From assembly GCA_032191485.1 (NCBI GenBank), contig JAVDOI010000019.1, positions 4,088,282 to 4,152,281 on the forward strand: DNA of 64,000 bases. The letters are read 5' to 3'. Source of the DNA: Leptoclinus maculatus (Eukaryota > Chordata > Actinopteri > Perciformes > Stichaeidae). Positions 61,690-64,000 of the stretch are shown here, in pieces (the stretch's first letter is position 1; every line of letters begins with the position of its first letter). The notes beneath the pieces are model-generated. The model saw only the letters and a list, made by a program, of their open reading frames with translations. It was not told the origin of the DNA and made no database searches. The translations under genes were made by a program, and so were the position numbers.

Positions 61690-61862
61690 TACATTTGTAC
61701 ATGTGTGTTCACTATTGTACATTTGTACATGTGTGTTCACTATTGTACATTTGTACATGTGTGGTCACTATTGTACATTTGTACATGTGTGTTCGCTATT
61801 GCACATTTGTACATGTGTGTTCACTATTGTACATTTGTACATGTGTGTTCACTATTGCACAT
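61690..61862 (+). repeat. 28-bp minisatellite, six units
   Basis: Six consecutive 28-bp units (61690-61717 and every 28 bp to 61857) plus a 5-bp stub. Each has the form TACATTTGTACATGTGTG followed by TTCACTATTG. Units differ by only one or two bases (GGTC in unit 3, TTCG in unit 4, an initial C in unit 5). All three plus frames stay open, giving a 28-residue Cys/His/Val/Tyr-rich periodicity, but there is no sign it is coding. Confidence 0.95.
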
Positions 61863-63124
61863 GCTCATCAAGAGGTTATGCAAACCTCCCTCACATGCTG
61901 CTGTTGCTTGATACTCTCTACGCTGGGCTGCGGTGCTCCTTGGGGTGAGGATGAGACAGACCCAGAAAGGCATTATCACCTTTCTGCCAAGGCATAGGAA
62001 TTCAATGAATTATTGACGTTACAGCAGGCGGGGTCCCTACAGCTCAGAGACTGAAGAACAGAGGATTCAGTTAGGGAACCTTGAGGGCCAGGGGCCAGCT
62101 CAGGAACCGGGAGGGGGGGGATCAGTGGGGAGCCCGAGGTAACGAGCGAGGGGAAATTAAATGACACAAAAACAGAAAGACGGTGTAGCATCAGGGGAAT
62201 GGAGCGCACATTCATACATAGATTTGTTCAAATGTGTATGTTCACGCAAACATTTACACAAATACAACACACATGTATACAAACTCATATAGGAATACAC
62301 ATTTATCTCATCACTGATTCACGTTTCATGTCAACATACACACCTAACACACATAAAATAGATCTAAGATCTAAGAATACACATAATACGTTGCTGGATT
62401 CTGCACACGCTCATGCACACGCACGCCCCAACCATCATCAATCTCAGGCTTCAGAGCCGTTCCCCCCTTGAGTCCATGGCTCTGCTTTTGGCTCGGTCTC
62501 CTTGCAGGTAGGAGGTCTCCTGATACTCACCACTGGGTTAGCTCGCTACACATTAATGCAACACACTCCCCCATTAAGAACCCTGTATCTGCCTCTGTTC
62601 CTCCAGTACCACAGAGTCCGCCTATAAAACTAAATCCAATATCTGCGTGTACACCTAAAGACTTATGGCGAATCGAGTCGGCACATCTTTTTTTTTCTAC
62701 TTCAATAAGACATCAGATGTATCGTTTGTGACTGCGCTGTATTTTCATCTAAATGCAGACTGACTCAGAAGCCGGTGGAAGAATATTCCATGTTTAAGGA
62801 CCACACTCGATATCCCCCGTGGGATTTTTTTCAAGGGGTTTGTTTTTCTTTGTGTGCAGGGTTTGTGCACTGCTGGCCTATCGCCAAAGCTCTCACAGCC
62901 AAGACAAATATCAGGAATTCAAATAGGCCATCGATGGGGGGTTGAAATAGAGAGAGACGCATGTGATAAGCTATTTGAGTTTTTTCTAAGCCACACTCTA
63001 AAACAAGGTGACCTGCGTTGTTTGCTTGTAGTAAAATCAGGACGTGAAACAGCATCTAAATGTTTGTGAGAGGTACGCTGAAGTCTATATTGTGCCAAAT
63101 TAATTCAAAATAATTAAATGAAGC
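61863..63124. other. Unannotated non-coding stretch
   Basis: G8 at 62113-62120. 62215-62430 is enriched in ACAC/CATA words (a degenerate CA-rich stretch). No gene or recognised repeat. Confidence 0.45.
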
Positions 63125-63145
63125 AAAAAAAAAAAAAAAAAAAAA
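63125..63145. repeat. A21 homopolymer
   Basis: Twenty-one A, without an adjacent recognisable retroelement body. Confidence 0.95.
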
Positions 63146-63358
63146 CAATTTAGAAATTGATTCGCTGCCAAGTTCATCAAGCGGCTAAATGGGCGACATT
63201 TCGGCATCTTGACATCCTCATATTAATTTAATTAAAGTCTGTCCAGAACATGTAGTAACAGAAACACAGACGGATACAGCAAAACATTCATGCTAATGGG
63301 ACAAGTGAACAAATACCTTACAGTATGTGTAGTGGAAGGGAGTGCTGCACTTGAGTTC
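63146..63358. other. Unannotated non-coding stretch
   Basis: AT-rich with ATTAATTTAATTAAAG at about 63221-63236. Nothing else recognised. Confidence 0.45.
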
Positions 63359-63480
63359 AATTTTGAGGTACTTTTCTTTGAGTATTTCTTTTAAATACTA
63401 CTTCTATTTGACAATATTTCAGTGGAAAATATTGTACTTTTATCACCACTACATACCACAGCTATAGTTACTAATTACAT
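63359..63480 (+). mobile_element. Fish interspersed repeat fragment ('TTTGAGGTACTT' family)
   Basis: AATTTTGAGGTACTTTTCTT, GAGTATTTCTTTTAAATACT, TTCAGTGGAAAATATTGTAC and CACCACTACATACCACAGCT, then AGTTACTAATTAC, match the order of a common percomorph repeat I recall. The right part is lost or strongly diverged. It may continue to about 63660. Confidence 0.6.
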
Positions 63481-64000
63481 GTAATCTGGCCCTGCAGCCA
63501 AGGGTTTAGGACATTAGGACAGTTTCTTGTGTAGGTACATGGTACATGATAATAATAACTTTAATAATAATAACTTCTGCAGTTATTAGCGGGGCTCTGT
63601 AATTTGACATAACAGTTCTGTGAAGTAGAATTATGATTATTCAAAATGGTGTAATCGTGGCTTCACATTTAAAAATGGCACGGTTCAGTGCAGCAAAGAC
63701 TCTTTTGTATTGTGGCAACATTTTTTTTAAATGCAAAATGTTGAAGCACACTTTGTATCTCTATTTGTACCGTTAACAGTATCATGTTAAATTAAGTAGG
63801 AAGTAGGCTGTTACATTTGACACACCTGTTACAAACACAGGGCTATTTAGGTAGTATTATACCACCATTCTTTTTTTTCTTATCTCTGGGTGTTTGATGC
63901 AACTGTGCTGTTATTTGTTACCTTATTAAGAAACAGAAAAGTCTTCCTCTCCTTAGTGAGTGCAATGAGGAAAAATATGACAAGTACTTCACATTCATAT
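63481..64000. other. Unannotated non-coding stretch
   Basis: AT-rich with AATAAT/TAATAA words at 63548-63582. It may contain decayed continuation of the preceding repeat. No gene. Confidence 0.4.

Noticed and set aside
61594..61997. Three overlapping Cys/His/Tyr-rich frames resembling a repeat protein
   Set aside because: All three frames are open only because the 28-bp minisatellite lacks stops. A real repeat protein would use one frame.
63125..63145. A21 as a retroposed poly-A tail
   Set aside because: No retroelement or processed-gene body was recognised upstream, and no flanking duplication was seen.

Overview
This window looks like non-coding DNA from a ray-finned (teleost, probably percomorph) fish nuclear chromosome. 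I find no protein-coding gene, rRNA gene or CRISPR array that I can support in 64 kb. The open reading frames are short, mostly lack splice or codon signals, and often run through simple repeats. The longest (267 codons at 51596-52399) crosses a CT microsatellite. The evidence for a fish is the density of long microsatellites and G/C homopolymers, plus diverged copies of interspersed repeats that I recognise from memory as common in fish genomes. No database was searched, so family assignments rest on recall.

Layout. 1-6600: unannotated DNA with a pyrimidine-rich block, a weak tRNA-like fragment and a stretch holding three evenly spaced TAATTA sites. 6608-7039: two abutting copies of a fold-back 'GTTAGCTTAGCATAA' repeat. 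7400-11300: microsatellites, a TE scrap and a perfect TAA/TTA hairpin. 11316-12035: an interspersed repeat carrying a consensus CTCF core. 12345-14473: C16, CAC and a 256-bp GA tract. 14805-15625: a probable DNA-transposon-like repeat. 15626-22990: unannotated, with C-tracts and a CTCF-like motif. 22995-23481 and 29932-30223: two copies of the 'AGCTGAAACAATTAG' repeat family. 33534-33855: more fold-back repeat. 34000-44470: unannotated DNA with possible regulatory islands and one exon-like ORF. 44477-45517: a complete non-autonomous hAT-type transposon with a 14-bp terminal inverted repeat and a perfect 8-bp target duplication. 45975-46175, 49764-49900 and 63359-63480: further fish repeat copies. 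46731-46971: opposed GT and CA arrays. 48300-48610: a G-poor degenerate tandem array. 51000-51160: a dense homeodomain/POU motif patch. 54465-54755: an inactive LINE fragment on the minus strand. 61690-61862: a 28-bp minisatellite.

How it works together. The simplest reading is an intergenic region or a long intron. Repeats of several ages lie between repeat-poor islands rich in TAAT/ATTA and octamer motifs, which could be enhancers of a neighbouring developmental gene. That gene is not in the window and I cannot name it. I did not find a previously undescribed biological system. The best-supported discrete object is the hAT-type element. The most testable regulatory leads are the phased TAATTA sites, the motif patch near 51.0-51.16 kb, the NKX-like inverted repeat at 43483-43505 and the repeat-borne CTCF core.
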